Below, in pieces: positions 49,201 to 61,434 of a DNA stretch of 64,000 bases. The first letter of the stretch is position 1. Every line of letters starts with the position of its first letter. Source of the DNA: Diploscapter coronatus (Eukaryota; Nematoda; Chromadorea; Rhabditida; Rhabditidae); assembly GCA_964036155.1 (NCBI GenBank), contig OZ038422.1, forward strand, positions 13,663,201 through 13,727,200, in the 5' to 3' direction. The position numbers were made by a program, and so were the translations under genes. Below the pieces are notes generated by a model. The model did no database searches, was not told the origin of the DNA, and was given only the letters and a program-made list of their open reading frames with translations.

Positions 49201-52200
49201 TCGGTCAAATTTCGTCCCAATGATAACCGTATTTATTCTGATCGGCATCAAACCTTCAGTACTGAAACTTCAATTTATGAAATCTAGTCGCTTTAGCCAA
49301 TTCTTATCACGTTTTCCTGATATTTACCCTCGACTTTTGCCATGAGTTTCTGCAAACTTCAAGCTTAGTTTTGTCGGTTTTAGACCCTTGTGAAACGACT
49401 TATAGGCATAGTCAAACTCGAACTTATTTACATTTTTTGCGATAAAAGTACTGTAAGACGAAAATATTACTGAACTTTTAGAGGGTTTCAAAGAAAAAGT
49501 ACAAAACCCCTAAGCGAACTCCTACACTCATGGCTTATTTAGCATAGGTGCTAAGGCTTAGATTATGCAGGATAAAAGAACGCGGAAAAGGGGCTTTTAG
49601 GGTATTTTGAGAACATTTTTAGTTTTCTTGGTTTCTTAAAGTCGAGGTTAAAAATTCGGCATTTTTCGGTAATTTTACCTTTTTACCTAGAAATGAGGAA
49701 GTTTTCGGCAATTCAACTTGAAAAGGATCTCGACGTTAGGCAATTTAGTCTGCACACTTGTTATAAATGGTTTATTATACTTTATTTTTGCTCTTTTGAA
49801 AATGCTGAATATGCATCAATTTCCTGGTTGATTGCATATTCTTTTGAAGCATATTTCTCACCGTGTTTTCGCTCATATATGTACTTGAAATTTCAATGTT
49901 CCTTCCGTTAATGAAAGTGCTGCGGGTGAAAAACGTCTGTAGTATGCTCCGAAATTTATTGAGCCCAATAGCCTAGCAATGTTTTCAATATTTGCATACT
50001 CCGAAACTGAAATTCAACAATAGTACGCTCTTTCTCAAACTGCATGCTTCAAATTAAATCGAGTCTAGGTTAGTTTAAAATATCTTCCATTCCTCGACCT
50101 GATTTTCTTCCATAATATATACCAATTATTTTTTGTCAAAACTCATGCTACTGGCATACTACCACTCTGCCAACTATACGAAAACGTGATGTTCGATTTT
50201 CAGCATTCATTCATTTTCATGCGAGATAAGCTATTGGTGTTGAAATTTTCGTAATGTGCCAAGTATCAGGAAGCGGAGTTTTCTGGCTTTTTGACGCGTC
50301 GTTCCCATCTCAGACTGCCGCATTTTTGTGAGTGAGGGAGGATCGGGGGTTGGACATTCCTGATAAATACACCCAGACACATTATCGCGATCTCTAGTCA
50401 CATGTTGAAGCCTAGGTCGAAAAATGCAGGCTCGGATATTACTTGTTGAAAACGAACAGTTGTTTTTTAGTCAATTCGGAGATCATGAGCTATCATCGTT
50501 TTATCAGAAAATATTCTGCGTCGTATAATATTCATCTTTGATTTCTATGCTTCATCATATGTATGATTAGAGCTACAATTTACTTGAAGTTCCTTTGAGG
50601 TGCTCAGAAATTTCATCTTATCTCCCATTTCGACTATAGTCGGTTGTTTTATATTCATGGAGTGGTCTTTTCTGTTCTTTTCAGTTGTTTTTCTCGCCGT
50701 CTGCATTCTCTTCGAATCAGACGCTATTTCTACGTCATGCCTGAGGACGCTTTAATCGAGGCAAGTGTACTCTCGCCGGAGAACGTCTCGTGTGTTTTAT
50801 TAGTTTTCGTTTTGGGTTGGCGAAATAGCGCTAGAAAAAGTAGCTAAGAAAAATCCCTCCCCCATCATGATTTATATTGAGAGCACTTTGGCGTCCGACT
50901 ATAGTGGAAGCTATCAAAGCTTAGCCCCAGGTACAAAGTTTGTTTGACGATATGCCAGTTTGTTTTACCAGGCCTATGTTTCAACATGTGATGAGGTAGG
51001 GCAGAGAAGCAATTCGATAGAGGAAGTCGAGATTTGTGGAGTTGTTTACGTTTCCGGAGGACTTTCCTAGCGGCTGATCAAAATGTGATAGTATCAGTTT
51101 GATAGAGAGGCAGAGAAACTGAAACATATCACCAATTGTTCTTGACTGATCACTATAAAACCCAGATGTTTGTCGCGAAGTGCGTATTTTGAGTTTCATC
51201 ACTAGTTTTCTCTGATGAGGGCATGCTCAAATGCTAGCTCACTGCCTTAGCTATATTTAAATTTTGTAGTTCATTCGAAATGATATACCAGCGCCAATAT
51301 CCTCCAACAGCTAATATATCGCTCTGAAGCGCATTTTGTTTTCTTTGGAGAATTAGAGAGCATTCAAACTGAAGAGACAGAAAGAAAGATTGAACACCCC
51401 TTTCATCACGAACACTTGCGCGCGGTCTTTGATTGTTCGCGAAATAGCAGTCTTTAAAGAAAGGGCAGAGAATGATAGTATTGGGGAGAAAGATCCGTCT
51501 ATTTCCCCAATTTATACATGTGGTCGAGCGGACAAAAGCATGATCTATATCATAATAATTTTAGCTTGAAGTTCGATTCCAGTTTGATACGCTATTTTGC
51601 TATTATTGTGAAATAATTTTTGAAACTCTATTTGAGCTCGTTTTTCATTGTCTGGCGCCGCACAGACTGTCTCTTTTTGCTCGTTCTTATGAGCTTAGGA
51701 TTAGGCCACGCCCCCTATGATATTTTCTGCAATTCTGCCGCACGCTTATTTTGCTTCCATTTCTCGTGAGTCTATCTATTGGAGCTTCTCTGCGCTGTGT
51801 CTCATGTTTGTTTGAACTGTGTGTGAGTATAGGGAGGCCTCACTAAAATTTTGAGGGAGAGAAAGAATGGAAAAGAAGCTTCAATCATTCCGTTATGATC
51901 TCTGCGCAGGAGATTTTATTTTTTCGCTTATTAGTCATTTTTAATCTATCGATTTTTTGCTATTTATTTCCGAAAGTTTCAATTTTCTGGAATGTCTCTT
52001 CCATTTTCCCTCGGGATATGTGAAGGTCAGTGATGCGGGAGAATTTTTGCAGAAAAGTTGCAGGTCAAAAGTTTAGGAGGAAGGAAAAACCACTTTGACT
52101 TTTCATAGGCATTGATCTCGAATTTGAGAATTTTTAACTTTTTCGAGAAATTTGAAAAGCGGATTTATTTCACGGAAAGTTGCAATTTTCATACCGAATA

Positions 52201-55200
52201 CTTTTTTGATTCGTCATTTTTTGCTATTTTAAAACGTTCCTATTTCAGTCTTTACGTAACTTACCGCTGTAGTTCTTTTTCTTGACTTTCGAAATCTTTG
52301 AAGCCATTTTTTTCTAGACTATGATGTTATTCCATCTCAAAATTCCTCGAATTTTAATAACTCATAAATTTAGTAGCTCTTGACCTAGTTGCGTAGTGCT
52401 AAATTGATTGTGATCACTATTTTATTGCTCAAATTTTATTATTCAGTCCCCATTTATAGAGAAGTAGTTTGGGTGCATTCAAATAGTGATAGGCTGATTC
52501 TGATTCGGCTTGATTATTTGATGGCCCATTTCATAAACGCCATCAAACCGCCCTATTTTAGTATCGACCCACTCAAATTTTTCTCAGAAATCACCATTTT
52601 TGAGCTCAATTTTCGCATTATCCTTAATTATTTAAATTATGACATAATTGTCCAATTTATTGCGTAAGCGCTAACTATAAACAAGTCAATCTTGCCCCCT
52701 TCCTAATCTAGGTTTCACTGAATTGAGGGATTATTTCTCGAAAAAATCTTTCTGATAAGAAATAAATTTTCCTGACCAAATTTCGTCTCTTTAGATTTTG
52801 ATAAGAGGCAAGGTTTTTGATTTTAATTTATTAAAATTAACGGATTTTCATAGTTTCACGCTCCTCTCAAATCGTAGATCATGAACGTCACTGAACTCTA
52901 GCGATTATTTGGAGTAGGAAAAATCGAGAGAAAAATGCGCCCTTGAGTTGGAGTATTTCAAATTTTCAATGCCATCACATTTTTCAAAAAGGAACCAATT
53001 TCAAGAAATCACGATCTTTTGGGTATTCCCAATTACTATCGCCGATTTGGTCAGATCCTGGTCTCTTGACGGAAAGACCATATTAGTTTTCAATTTTCTC
53101 CCAAACCCGACAATAGCAAAATGACTCAATTAGAGGCATTAGAGGCGCGAAAAAATTCGTATATAAAACGGGTAAAATCGCGAATTTCTTGATTTTTACT
53201 GTAGGAATCTTTTGAATTTTTGGTGGATCTCAACAAATCAAAGCGATAGGATATCATTGATAAATGACGTCATTGGTCTTTGGCTATATATATATATAAT
53301 GAAATAATGCCCTTAATTGAATCAAGATCAAGACACTTTGTCTGTGAGTCATTCCTATCAAAATATGGTCAAGCTAGACTGAAGCACGTCATTTCTATTT
53401 TTACTGGCTTCCGGTACTCATCATCGTCATTTTTGCATATCGAATCTATGAAGTAGCAAATACTATTTAATGTTACTGTAGAACGGCGATTTTTCAACTG
53501 ATCCTATAATCTAGTCCTTGTTTGGTTCCCAAAATTTGTGACGTATCTCAAACAGTTTGCCTAATTTATGCATGGTTTCCTCAAACAATTGAAAATTCAA
53601 CGAAACGCGTCCAAGAATGGACGAGATTTTTGAAAACTGGGCATTTTAAATTCAATCGCTCTGCGTCACTAGCCCCTTTAATGTCTAACGATGTGAGGAC
53701 TTCCCTAGTGATTCATCTCGTCATCATTATTCGAATGATCACTCTATCATTTTTCACTTTCTCTATTTCTTTGCACCCTCTCCATTTGAATAACCATGAC
53801 GATGTTTTCTCCATTCATACTTGTGACGACACTTTACACTCGAAATATATCCTCTTATAAAGCACTGAAGTTATTTTACCTTCGGCAAAAATTCTAGCTT
53901 TTCCTGATTTTACACGTACTCTGGACGCTTTTTTCCACTCCCACTTTGAAAATTTCGACCTTCGTATTCAGACTGAAAATGTCTCTCTAGGATCGCACAA
54001 ACAAGCCAAACTTCTCTGATAAAATTGCAGGCGCTTGCTTATTTATTATCAGCCTTTTCTGGTTCTCTGAATCTATTCTAGATTTCTGACTATTTTACCC
54101 CTATCATGATATTATCATGTTACCTTGCGAGAATCCATTTTAGTTGAAAGGTTTATTGCTCGTGCAGGTCCGAAAAATCACACAGCGCTGATTAAGACCA
54201 TTTTAAAGACATAACTTATTATCAGACCATTTCTCTTCTCAAACTCTTTATTTGCCTTCATCTTTTAATTCACTGACATCATTTATTCGTAAACCACTTC
54301 TTTTTATCTACATATAGATTTATCTCCGTACTTTATCATCCCTCAATCTTCTTCATTTCACTTGTTTCTTAATCGCGTTTTGAAATTATTGCATCGTAAA
54401 TCACGATTTTCTTCATGCAGCCAATTTCAGCCATACCTCTATTTATTTTTCCGCAACTCGAATTCTTGTCAGTACGGAATGTCCGCGGTACTGCAGCAAC
54501 AGCCGACGTCTTCATGGGGCTTCGCCACGTTCAATCGGATGAGTTCCGTCGAGGAGTTGGATTCCTCGCTGACGCTTTTGTCTCGACATGCTGTACTCGC
54601 TTCGACCCGAGCGATGGTCACTCCGCCAGGCTCCCCATCATCTTCTAGTTCTGTTTCCCGAAGTCCCCTAGCGTCAACCTCGAGCGTGAATTCCGGAGCC
54701 ACGACTTCCGGCAGCGTCGATTCTACGGGTAGACAGACGTTCGACGAAATCCCCGAATCACCCGATGTAAAAATCTCCCCGAATATCATCCCCATTCACC
54801 CCCTAGCTATTGGAGCTATTCAACGACGGTAAGAGAGACACTTTATTCAAAAAAGTTTTTGGGCCCAGGTTTTTTTATCACAATATTTTCCTCTAGAAAT
54901 AGTTTGCCCTAAGAAATTGCCAGAAAAAATGAATCTATGATAACTTGAAACTATGATCATTGGAAGTTTGCACTTGAACTTTCGACCACTAAAATGTGAA
55001 ATTTGACGATGTTTACCACTTGGCTATTTGAGCACCAATTTTATCTGCAGATTGAGCATACGTGTTCTTTGGGGCTATAGAATTGTGATAAAACGCGAAG
55101 GAAATTAGATCTGTCCAAGGAAAATAGGGGAAAAGTCTTTTTTCAAAACTGGAGTAATATTTGCTCTTTTGAAATAGCGTTGAGACGATTTCGAGATCAA

Positions 55201-57363
55201 ATTACACACCAAAAAAGTCGAATTTTGACAATTTCTTTGAATGAAATTTCCGTTAGAAATTCTGACGTAGTTTATTTGGTGCAAAAATCCAGACTTCAGA
55301 AAGATCTGGCTTTCCAGGAAAATACTTAATAATTGGAAAGGTTAATCGCGTTCATACAATAGGAGTGCGAATTTTGGATAATTTTAGAAATCGGAGCTTA
55401 TTTGTTTAGCTGCAAACTGAATATGCTTTGTCTGAACATGAATTTGGTGATCTTTACGATTCGGTTTTGCACGGAAAACATAAATTTTCACTTTCCATCA
55501 AAAATATATTATCACGAAATGTGACAGGATGAAATGATAAGGCAATAAAAGTCTTTAAAAATTGCGCACGAAATTGAAGTTTTACGTGGGAAATAAGGAA
55601 TTTGTTCGAGGATTTGGCCTTATCGTGAGAAATTTTATCACCCACTTCTAAGGGTGTTTGTGTCATTTTTCTGGGCCCTTTAAAATTAAAACCTTTTCAA
55701 AAGTGATAAGATACATTTTGAGGAAAACGCATTTTAACTGTTTTTATTCTTTGGACTGTACTTGAAAATAACAATTTGGAGATCAAAATATTTGCGCTTT
55801 AAAAGTACTGTACCGAAAATCGGAACTTCACATGGGCATCTTTTAAACTCCGCCTATTTTTTATTTACTACGTGAAAATGAGTGTGTGCATTCAGACATG
55901 CACATTACCTTACGGACTTGGTTAAAAAAGAATAGAGAAAAGAAGAAAAAGAACGCGTGAAGCAATGAGTAGGTTTGATATGCACGCTTCCTTATTTTTG
56001 TGCGTACGGAAAATGCGTCATTTTTTATTTTCATCAAGTAGTCGGAAGCCGACAATATCTAGTGCAAACTCTACATAAAAAAAAAAACGATTAGAACATA
56101 GTACCAATGGTCTGATAGTCTAAGGTATTGTTTACAGGAAAAGTCTCCTTTTTTCTGATAGAATCAGGGAAATTTCTCCTCAGGTACTCGAAAAACCCAT
56201 CTGCTTCATCGTCAAAAATATAAGATATACGGGGAGTTCTTGGGATGTTGAAAAATTGCGAGAAGATCTTAGATTTTAGAGTTGGCAAACAATAAAATTC
56301 TCGATAATAGCACGAACGCAGACTTTAAAAATATAAAATAACATATGAGGTCTCAAATCCAAAGTTTAAAATTAAAAATAATAAAATAAAAACATTTTTT
56401 TATTTCAGCAATGTTACCACGGCCGCCTCATCGATTCCCGCTTCGGCTAACGTCGCTGCAATCGACAACAAAATAGAGCAAGCCATGGTAAAAAATCGAT
56501 GAAATCAAAATTAGCATAAAACTTCCAGGATCTCGTCAAAACGCACTTGACGTTCGCCGTTCGTGAGGAGGTCGAGATTCTTCGCCAGACCATAGCTGAA
56601 TTGGAGTTGAAGGTAGGTTTCAGGAAAATTCGAAGAAAAAAACATTAAAATTACATTAGCTAGTCTAAATCTATTTCCATTGACAATAATCCAAAGATAT
56701 GAAATTCACTAGGTTAAAAAAGTAAAGGTTAACTATCATTTCAAAATAAGCTTCAAACTTCTTAGTAGCGAAAATGATATAAAACTAATTATTCTGTTAT
56801 CATATTCATATGCGTAAAAATTCAGGTAATGACCCTCGAGGACGAGAACCAGTTGTTGCGACAGTACGCGCCGCAGGACGTCGTCTCGAATCTGCCCCAG
56901 CTCGTCGCCCAGCACCGCTCCGCCAATCCGCCGCCGGCCACCGTCATCAGCACCCCAACCCCGACTTTGCCACCCCTTCCCAAGGTAGACATTTTTGAAT
57001 TTAAAAAAAAAAATCCGTCTCAAATACGCTTCGGTTTCTTTTTCAAATATCCTACAGTCCTCTCTGCACATACGCATCAAGCCTTTACGCTTTTCACGAT
57101 CCAAAAATAAAAAAGGCAAACTTGGATATCGAACCAAGTCATTATCGTTGTTTATTACTCGCTTACTTTTTTTTAAACAATAAGAGTAAAAATCACGTAT
57201 CAAACTGACATTTATTCTGAAACTTGTTCAAAAATTAAAAGAAAAATTCCAGGTCCCTGCTGAGTTGAGCACCGTCTCTTCGTTCGAATCGACCCTGCAC
57301 AGTGTCGTTGCCGACGTCCGTCACGAGATTTCTGGCGGCGCGAGCGGAATCGTCCGGAAGTAA
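34254..57363 (+). CDS. tsct-1: TSC22/bunched family transcriptional regulator, long isoform
   Basis: Seen: eleven exons, 34254-34325, 34794-34923, 35247-35314, 35520-35690, 35974-36066, 36380-36449, 36632-36674, 56409-56487, 56529-56612, 56826-56984 and 57253-57363 (1080 nt, 359 residues). Near residues 25-40 is the motif VVPVPGVFTRGRWKCWDY, the conserved N-terminal block of long TSC22D/Bunched-A isoforms. The middle is low-complexity Ser/Thr/Gln. Residues about 233-285 form the TSC box plus leucine zipper: AAIDNKIEQAMDLVKTHLTF, then AVREEVEIL and ENQLLRQYA. Known: TSC22 proteins dimerise through the zipper; long isoforms promote growth in flies. The symbol follows the single C. elegans homologue. 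Oddities: intron 7 is 19.7 kb, far beyond normal nematode size, and houses an alternative first exon (54479). Exon 7 ends in phase 2, matching exon 8 directly. Confidence 0.95.
37396..37410 (+). repeat. (AG)n microsatellite
   Basis: A run of AG dinucleotides inside the TSC22 intron, continuing into a purine-rich stretch. Confidence 0.8.
45331..45355 (+). repeat. (TTTC)n microsatellite
   Basis: Five to six TTTC units in tandem inside the TSC22 intron. Confidence 0.85.
53285..53298 (+). repeat. (TA)n microsatellite
   Basis: Seven TA units in tandem inside the TSC22 intron. Confidence 0.8.
54425..54430 (+). promoter_or_regulatory. probable trans-splice acceptor of the short TSC22 isoform
   Basis: TTTCAG lies 48 nt before the ATG at 54479. 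A cis splice from exon 7 into this acceptor would be out of frame, so it best serves an independent, trans-spliced start. Confidence 0.45.
54479..54828 (+). CDS. tsct-1: alternative first exon of TSC22 (short isoform)
   Basis: The exon encodes 116 residues from MSAVLQQQPTSSWGF and then is Ser/Thr/Pro-rich. It contains PPGSP and ESPD phosphosite-like motifs and ends in a consensus donor (CGACG/GTAAGAG) in phase 2, exactly the phase needed by exon 56409. Joined to exons 56409-56487, 56529-56612, 56826-56984 and 57253-57363 it gives a 260-residue protein with the same TSC box and zipper but without the FTRGRWKCWDY motif. Codon-like GC content stands out sharply from the surrounding intron. Known: mammalian and fly TSC22 loci produce short isoforms from internal promoters, so this architecture is conserved. 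An in-frame acceptor (CATGCAG at 54420) might also allow inclusion in the long form. Confidence 0.85.
55861..56061. repeat. second copy of the fold-back repeat, in a TSC22 intron
   Basis: Its right end (TTTATTTTCATCAAGTAGTCGGAAGCC) closely matches the right end of the element at 11849-12077 (TTTATTTTCATCTCAAGTAATCGGACGCC). Its left half carries CATGCACATTACCTTACGGAC, matching the complementary inner part of that element's right arm. The arms of this copy are more diverged from each other. Confidence 0.55.
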
Positions 57364-58658
57364 AAAAGCGAACCAAGGATTTTCCCAGGCCATCGAATTT
57401 CTCCCGCCAACAATTTCGGCTCCGGAATTTCTTAGTTCACTGTAAACTTCACTCATTTGTATGCCTCATCCTATGATCACCAAGATTTATCTCGAAGTTA
57501 ATGAGGCTTACAATGATCCTAATTTTTCATTTTGACCGGTCTTTTTCGCTATGTCAATTCGCATTTCTCTTATAATTTTCCTCGATTTAATCTTTCTTCG
57601 CTCTCTAGCTTTATGAAAATGTCACCAATTTTGCTTAGCTAACTGAATATTTTGGTTTCTATAAATTTGCTACTTATTTTAGTTTTCTGATAGAAACTAG
57701 CAAATTTATCGAAATTCGAAAATTTCAAAGCTTCTAGTTTTTTATCCCTGGGCTATCTTTGTCTTTGTTTCTGATTTCGGATAACCCGTTAAACAACACA
57801 TTGTGGTTAGTTCTCATTAATCGTACGGATATGTATAGAATAACCTTAGACAAAAATTTCACAAGCAAACAAACAAACTTTACTGTCTATTGATTTTACA
57901 AAGTTTTCTGACCTCATCTTAGGAAACTTTGAAAAGTCATTAAATCCCACAACCATGACCCACCTCTGTTTTCTCGTTTGAACTTTATCTTTCAAATGGA
58001 GGGTTTGAAGTTTCTTCTGAAATTTAATAATTTACCTTCCAAACTTCAACAAACTCCACTTGAAACTTCAGTTCTTGAATTTCTTGAATCATAGTGTAAA
58101 AATTCTTAGCTATAAAATTCGCTTTGTCCCTTTGGTTAGACACAAATTCTTGAAAAGAATTGTATTAAAGATTTTTATCGAAAATCCGGAGCGAAAAACC
58201 TGATCCGGTAAAACTTACTCAAGTTTCTGTTGCAGTAAAACCTAGTGCAATCGTTTTTACTTGAAAACTCTAAAAATGATAAGTTTTTCTATTGAAAAAT
58301 GGCTCTTTCTTTGTTTTCGTTTCCTTTATTTTTGGATTTATTGTAATTTTATTTGTCTATGAAAAACGAAGTTCAATAAATTTGAATTAAAATAACTTGT
58401 ATTTTAACGTTACACAAACAACAAAATTATGGTGGTTTTGTCATAATCGCGGTGGCAATAGCGTTGCCTATTTGAAAAGTCGTGAAAAGTGCCAGGTCGA
58501 TCCTTTCAAAGAATTTCTCCCAAGCCAATTCTCTTACTCGGTCCCTTGCACAATCTCTCAATTGTCCGTGAACCTGTCGAAGTGTATTCGTAAACTCCTC
58601 TAATAGCGGACTGAAAAATCAATAAATATCGGCTTTTCCCTATTTTCAACTTTACCTA
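57364..58658. other. convergent 3' region, TSC22 / ion channel
   Basis: It contains the TSC22 3' UTR, about 1 kb to the AATAAA at 58375, and the 3' flank of the minus-strand channel gene. No gene or strong repeat is seen. Confidence 0.5.
58375..58380 (+). terminator. poly(A) signal, probably TSC22
   Basis: This is the first AATAAA downstream of the TSC22 stop codon that I can find, about 1 kb away. Confidence 0.4.
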
Positions 58659-60196
58659 TCATTTTTTAGCAGCAACTGAAATCTTTCTTCCTTTCTCGAT
58701 TGCTTCGAAAGAATTTTCTCCTTTTCCTTCTTCAGGAACTTTTTCGAGCCCTAAATTCACTCGATAATAGGTGATTCTCAGGGTGAAGAGAATTGCTACC
58801 GTGAAATTGAGAACGAACAGCACCCAGCTTGGTGGTCTCCAAGTTCGGATGTGAGCGCGATTATGCAGCGTCAAAATGACTACCGAGCACAGGACGGCGA
58901 AAGCAACGATGAAAATCTGTCCGAGTATGTAATTTCCTAAAGTTTTTTTTTTCAATTTTCCAGGTAAAATGAACATTCTCGAACCCAACAGCGGTAACGC
59001 CGAAGTTTTCGGCATGGAGTTGGCCACGATGAGCAGTATAACTACAGACGATAGTAAGTAAGTGATCCCCAGATTTACCTGAAACCTAGAAATTGCGAAT
59101 TATCAGCAATAAAGCCCGACCTTCTCCTCCCGCCTCCCGCAGTTGTTCGTTGGAGTGAACAACCCACAGAACGCTATCGTACTGAAGATGTAGGTCGGAA
59201 CTATCAGCACCCAAATGTAGAAGGTTGGCTTTCTTTTCAAACTTATCTACAAGTAATCTGTCCCGAGAAAGTTGAACGCGCTTCTCACATAAAATCTAGC
59301 CACCGTATAGTTGAAACCTACATCATCATCCATTGAGTAATTCAACTCACTTGCTAGATTTTGAACGACCCATTCGGAATTTCCCTAAATGAAGAGAGTG
59401 GAGCTCTTTTTCATGGGCGGAAAATTTCGACCTCAATATTTTCCAGTTTGACGATGGAGAGGTCTCCTGGCTCACACCAGACCTCTTTCGCCGTCCACGA
59501 CCAGGGCCCTATCTGGATCATGCACCTCTGGACGTCATACGGGAAATTGAAAGTCTAGATTTCAAATCATTTATGATCAGAGATTTTTTTGTCAAAATTC
59601 AAGCTCCGTATCCACACTGATCTACTTAACCTCCATTGCGCAACGATTTTTGCAGATGACGTAGAGACTTTGCCGAACTGTGCCGTCGTTCTTCAAATTC
59701 ACCAGGCGCTTGTCTTCACCTATCACGTACTTCGTTTCCACACTAAAATAGATCGGCTATAGGTTAAAAAATATAGCAACCTCGAAGCAATTGTCGTGTC
59801 AGGTGTCCAAATTAACGACTCCCTGATTTTGATCCAAGTCAAATTGTACTCTGGGTGATCTTCGAATTTTAAAAACGCGTCTTTCCACTGGACTACAAAT
59901 TCAGCGGAGAAGGATATTGTTCCGATGGCTTCGTCCTGAAATTTTGAAATTCGAGTAAAACGCTGTGCTAATTACCAAAGATAAAATATCCAGCTTAATA
60001 GGCGTTATTGTCATGTTAACAACGTCATCTTCATTTTTCACTGGACGCATACGCTTGTCGTAGTCTTTTAGGAGGTCAGTGATAAACTGGAAGTCGTTAC
60101 ACAGCGATGAATGAACTAAAACTGATTTTTGTGCCGGGAATGTGCAAATTTGTGAATCATACCTAAATTGAATAAAATGATGAATATTGATAGCAT
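58659..60196 (-). CDS. Cys-loop ligand-gated ion channel subunit, non-alpha
   Basis: Seen: nine exons, 60163-60196, 59976-60115, 59781-59935, 59631-59742, 59432-59554, 59289-59384, 59121-59246, 58985-59078 and 58659-58936 (1158 nt, 385 residues). A signal peptide (MLSIFIILFNLVHS) is followed by LLKDYDKRMRPV, the ESLIWTPD block, and the Cys-loop, C144 to C158 with FNFPYD between. TM1 contains RKPTFYIWVLIVPTYIF, TM2 GITYLLSSVVILLIVANSMP, TM3 NYILGQIFIVAFAVL, and TM4 WVLFVLNFTVAILFTL near 340. Loop C lacks the vicinal Cys pair of alpha nicotinic subunits, and the PAR motif of anion channels is absent before TM2, suggesting a cation channel; the ligand is unknown. Family: nematode acr/lgc. The TM3-TM4 loop is short. 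The start ATG is divergent from the small membrane gene at 60604, with 407 bp between. Confidence 0.94.
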
Positions 60197-60481
60197 TCTA
60201 GATTATTGTATATATTTTCGTCTATCTTGTGCTGTGAAGTTGCCAAACATTTCGAGTAAACTCTCTTTGGCCTATTCCAGCTCTCACGATATCTTGTTTC
60301 ATCTTCAAATGGAGTCATCCATGCAAGTTTAATTTTCAACTTCATCAAAATACGATAAGTTATTTTAGTCTACTGATTTCACAATGCAGAAGCTAAACTC
60401 TAATGTTCGCATGATAAAATACACAGATTGAATTTATACCATGGGAACCCTCATAGCAGGAAACAACAAATAAGCTATATA

Positions 60482-60501
60482 AGTTGATAACCTAGGTAAC
60501 C
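60482..60501 (+). promoter_or_regulatory. upstream GATA-containing 20-mer, copy 1
   Basis: AGTTGATAACCTAGGTAACC lies 103-122 nt before the ATG at 60604. The same motif recurs at 61551 and 61681. It contains TGATAA, the core of GATA-factor sites. It lies in the region shared with the divergent channel gene. Confidence 0.55.
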
Positions 60502-60603
60502 CTGCAGGTGGAGTCACATTCGAACACGGGTCTGACTGACTCCACTTTAGGGGTATAAAGTCGGGAATACCTTAGTTTTGTCGTCCAAGATTCAGATTCA
60601 GCC

Positions 60604-61434
60604 ATGAATCCCCAGCCTAGCAATGGTTGCTGTAACTCTCGGGTAATTTTGAATTATTCTTAATCTTTGAGTTTTCGCAAATCGCGCAACCTCACATTTT
60701 GACATGATAGTATATAGAATTAGAAGAGGAAGGTGTAAGTTGGGAAAATACTTGTCAACTCTCACATACTATCTATCAAGTTGGGGGTCCAAGGTTGCGA
60801 GATCTCAGAATTACCCTTTAAACGTATCATTTAGACTTGCTTCATCATTCTAGCACTTGTATTCATCATATACGATGTCTATTTCAGTTATCAAAATATG
60901 ATACTTATTTACAGAAATATCCTCCACGCGATTTTCGGGATATATTGGGTAAAAATTTCTATATTTAAAAAAAAAAAAAAATTCCAAAATTTTAGATTGC
61001 AACGCACGTCTTATGCATTTTGACGGGACTTATCAATAATCCCTGCTCATACATAATAATGATTATCATCAACGTGAACCTTAAGTTTAAACATTTTGTT
61101 TATTCTAATTTCAGGCGGTTGCTACCGGAATTTATGTTCTGCACTTATGCAGCTCTTCGGTTGACGTTTATCATTGTAAGATTTCATTTATTGATAAAAA
61201 CTTAAATTGGTTTACATATTTAAGATTTTAACAACATCGAGAGTACTAATGACAGTTACGATAGAATGTACTTACTTGCCTCAATCATTGAATATGTATA
61301 TTGCGTTATTGGTAAGGTTTCAATCGGTTATAAATTAAATGACTAGAAATTCAGGTCAACTAACCCTAACAGTTCTATCGATCTGCTTATACTCGCGTTC
61401 AAAGAAAGATTGCAACAACGATAATAGTGCTTAA
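60604..61434 (+). CDS. small four-transmembrane protein, tandem member 1
   Basis: Seen: six exons, 60604-60642, 60835-60948, 60996-61073, 61115-61175, 61225-61311 and 61355-61434 (459 nt, 152 residues). The short N-terminus ends in GCCNSR, followed by TM1 (CFIILALVFIIYDVYF), TM2 (IATHVLCILTG and IIMIII), TM3 (AVATGIYVLHLC), and TM4 (LASIIEYVYCVIGQLTLTVL), then a charged tail. The ATG is directly preceded by ATTCAGCC, a likely trans-splice site. Exon 3 (78 nt, starting with Ile-Ala, phase 0) corresponds to exon 3 of the gene at 62695, and the Cys-Cys-Asn-x-Arg end of exon 1 is also shared, so the two are paralogues. Function unknown; membrane location is inferred. I did not recognise the family. 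The exon 5 acceptor is an unusual TTTAAG. Confidence 0.75.

Larger units (their letters stand above)
36675..54478. other. giant TSC22 intron, no nested gene found
   Basis: About 17.8 kb of AT-rich non-coding DNA between long-isoform exon 7 and the alternative first exon. Frames are short and show no exon chains. It contains simple repeats, a GC-rich KLF/SP-like word (GGCCACGCCCCC, near 51703) and stretches with exon-like composition near 39860 and 50730 that I could not connect to the gene. Likely a reservoir of enhancers for the downstream promoter. Confidence 0.5.

Noticed and set aside
50737..50766. ATG followed by an exon-like stretch and consensus GC donor (ATCGAG/GCAAGT) in the TSC22 intron
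   Set aside because: Its phase (0) does not fit exon 56409, which carries conserved TSC-box residues, so it cannot be an alternative TSC22 first exon without skipping them.
51515..51590. GTGGTCGAGCGGA ... GTTCGATTCC, resembling class II tRNA boxes
   Set aside because: Acceptor stem does not pair and the anticodon loop is wrong in size; chance or a degraded tRNA relic.
60163..60348. 61-codon minus-strand frame as N-terminus of the ion channel
   Set aside because: It lacks a signal peptide; the shorter exon starting at 60196 gives a proper signal peptide and a 47-nt intron in phase.
60915..60948. 34-nt exon (ACAG/AAATATCC...) in small membrane gene 1
   Set aside because: It would give an immediate stop in the next exon; using the upstream acceptor at 60834 gives a 114-nt in-frame exon with a clear membrane segment instead.
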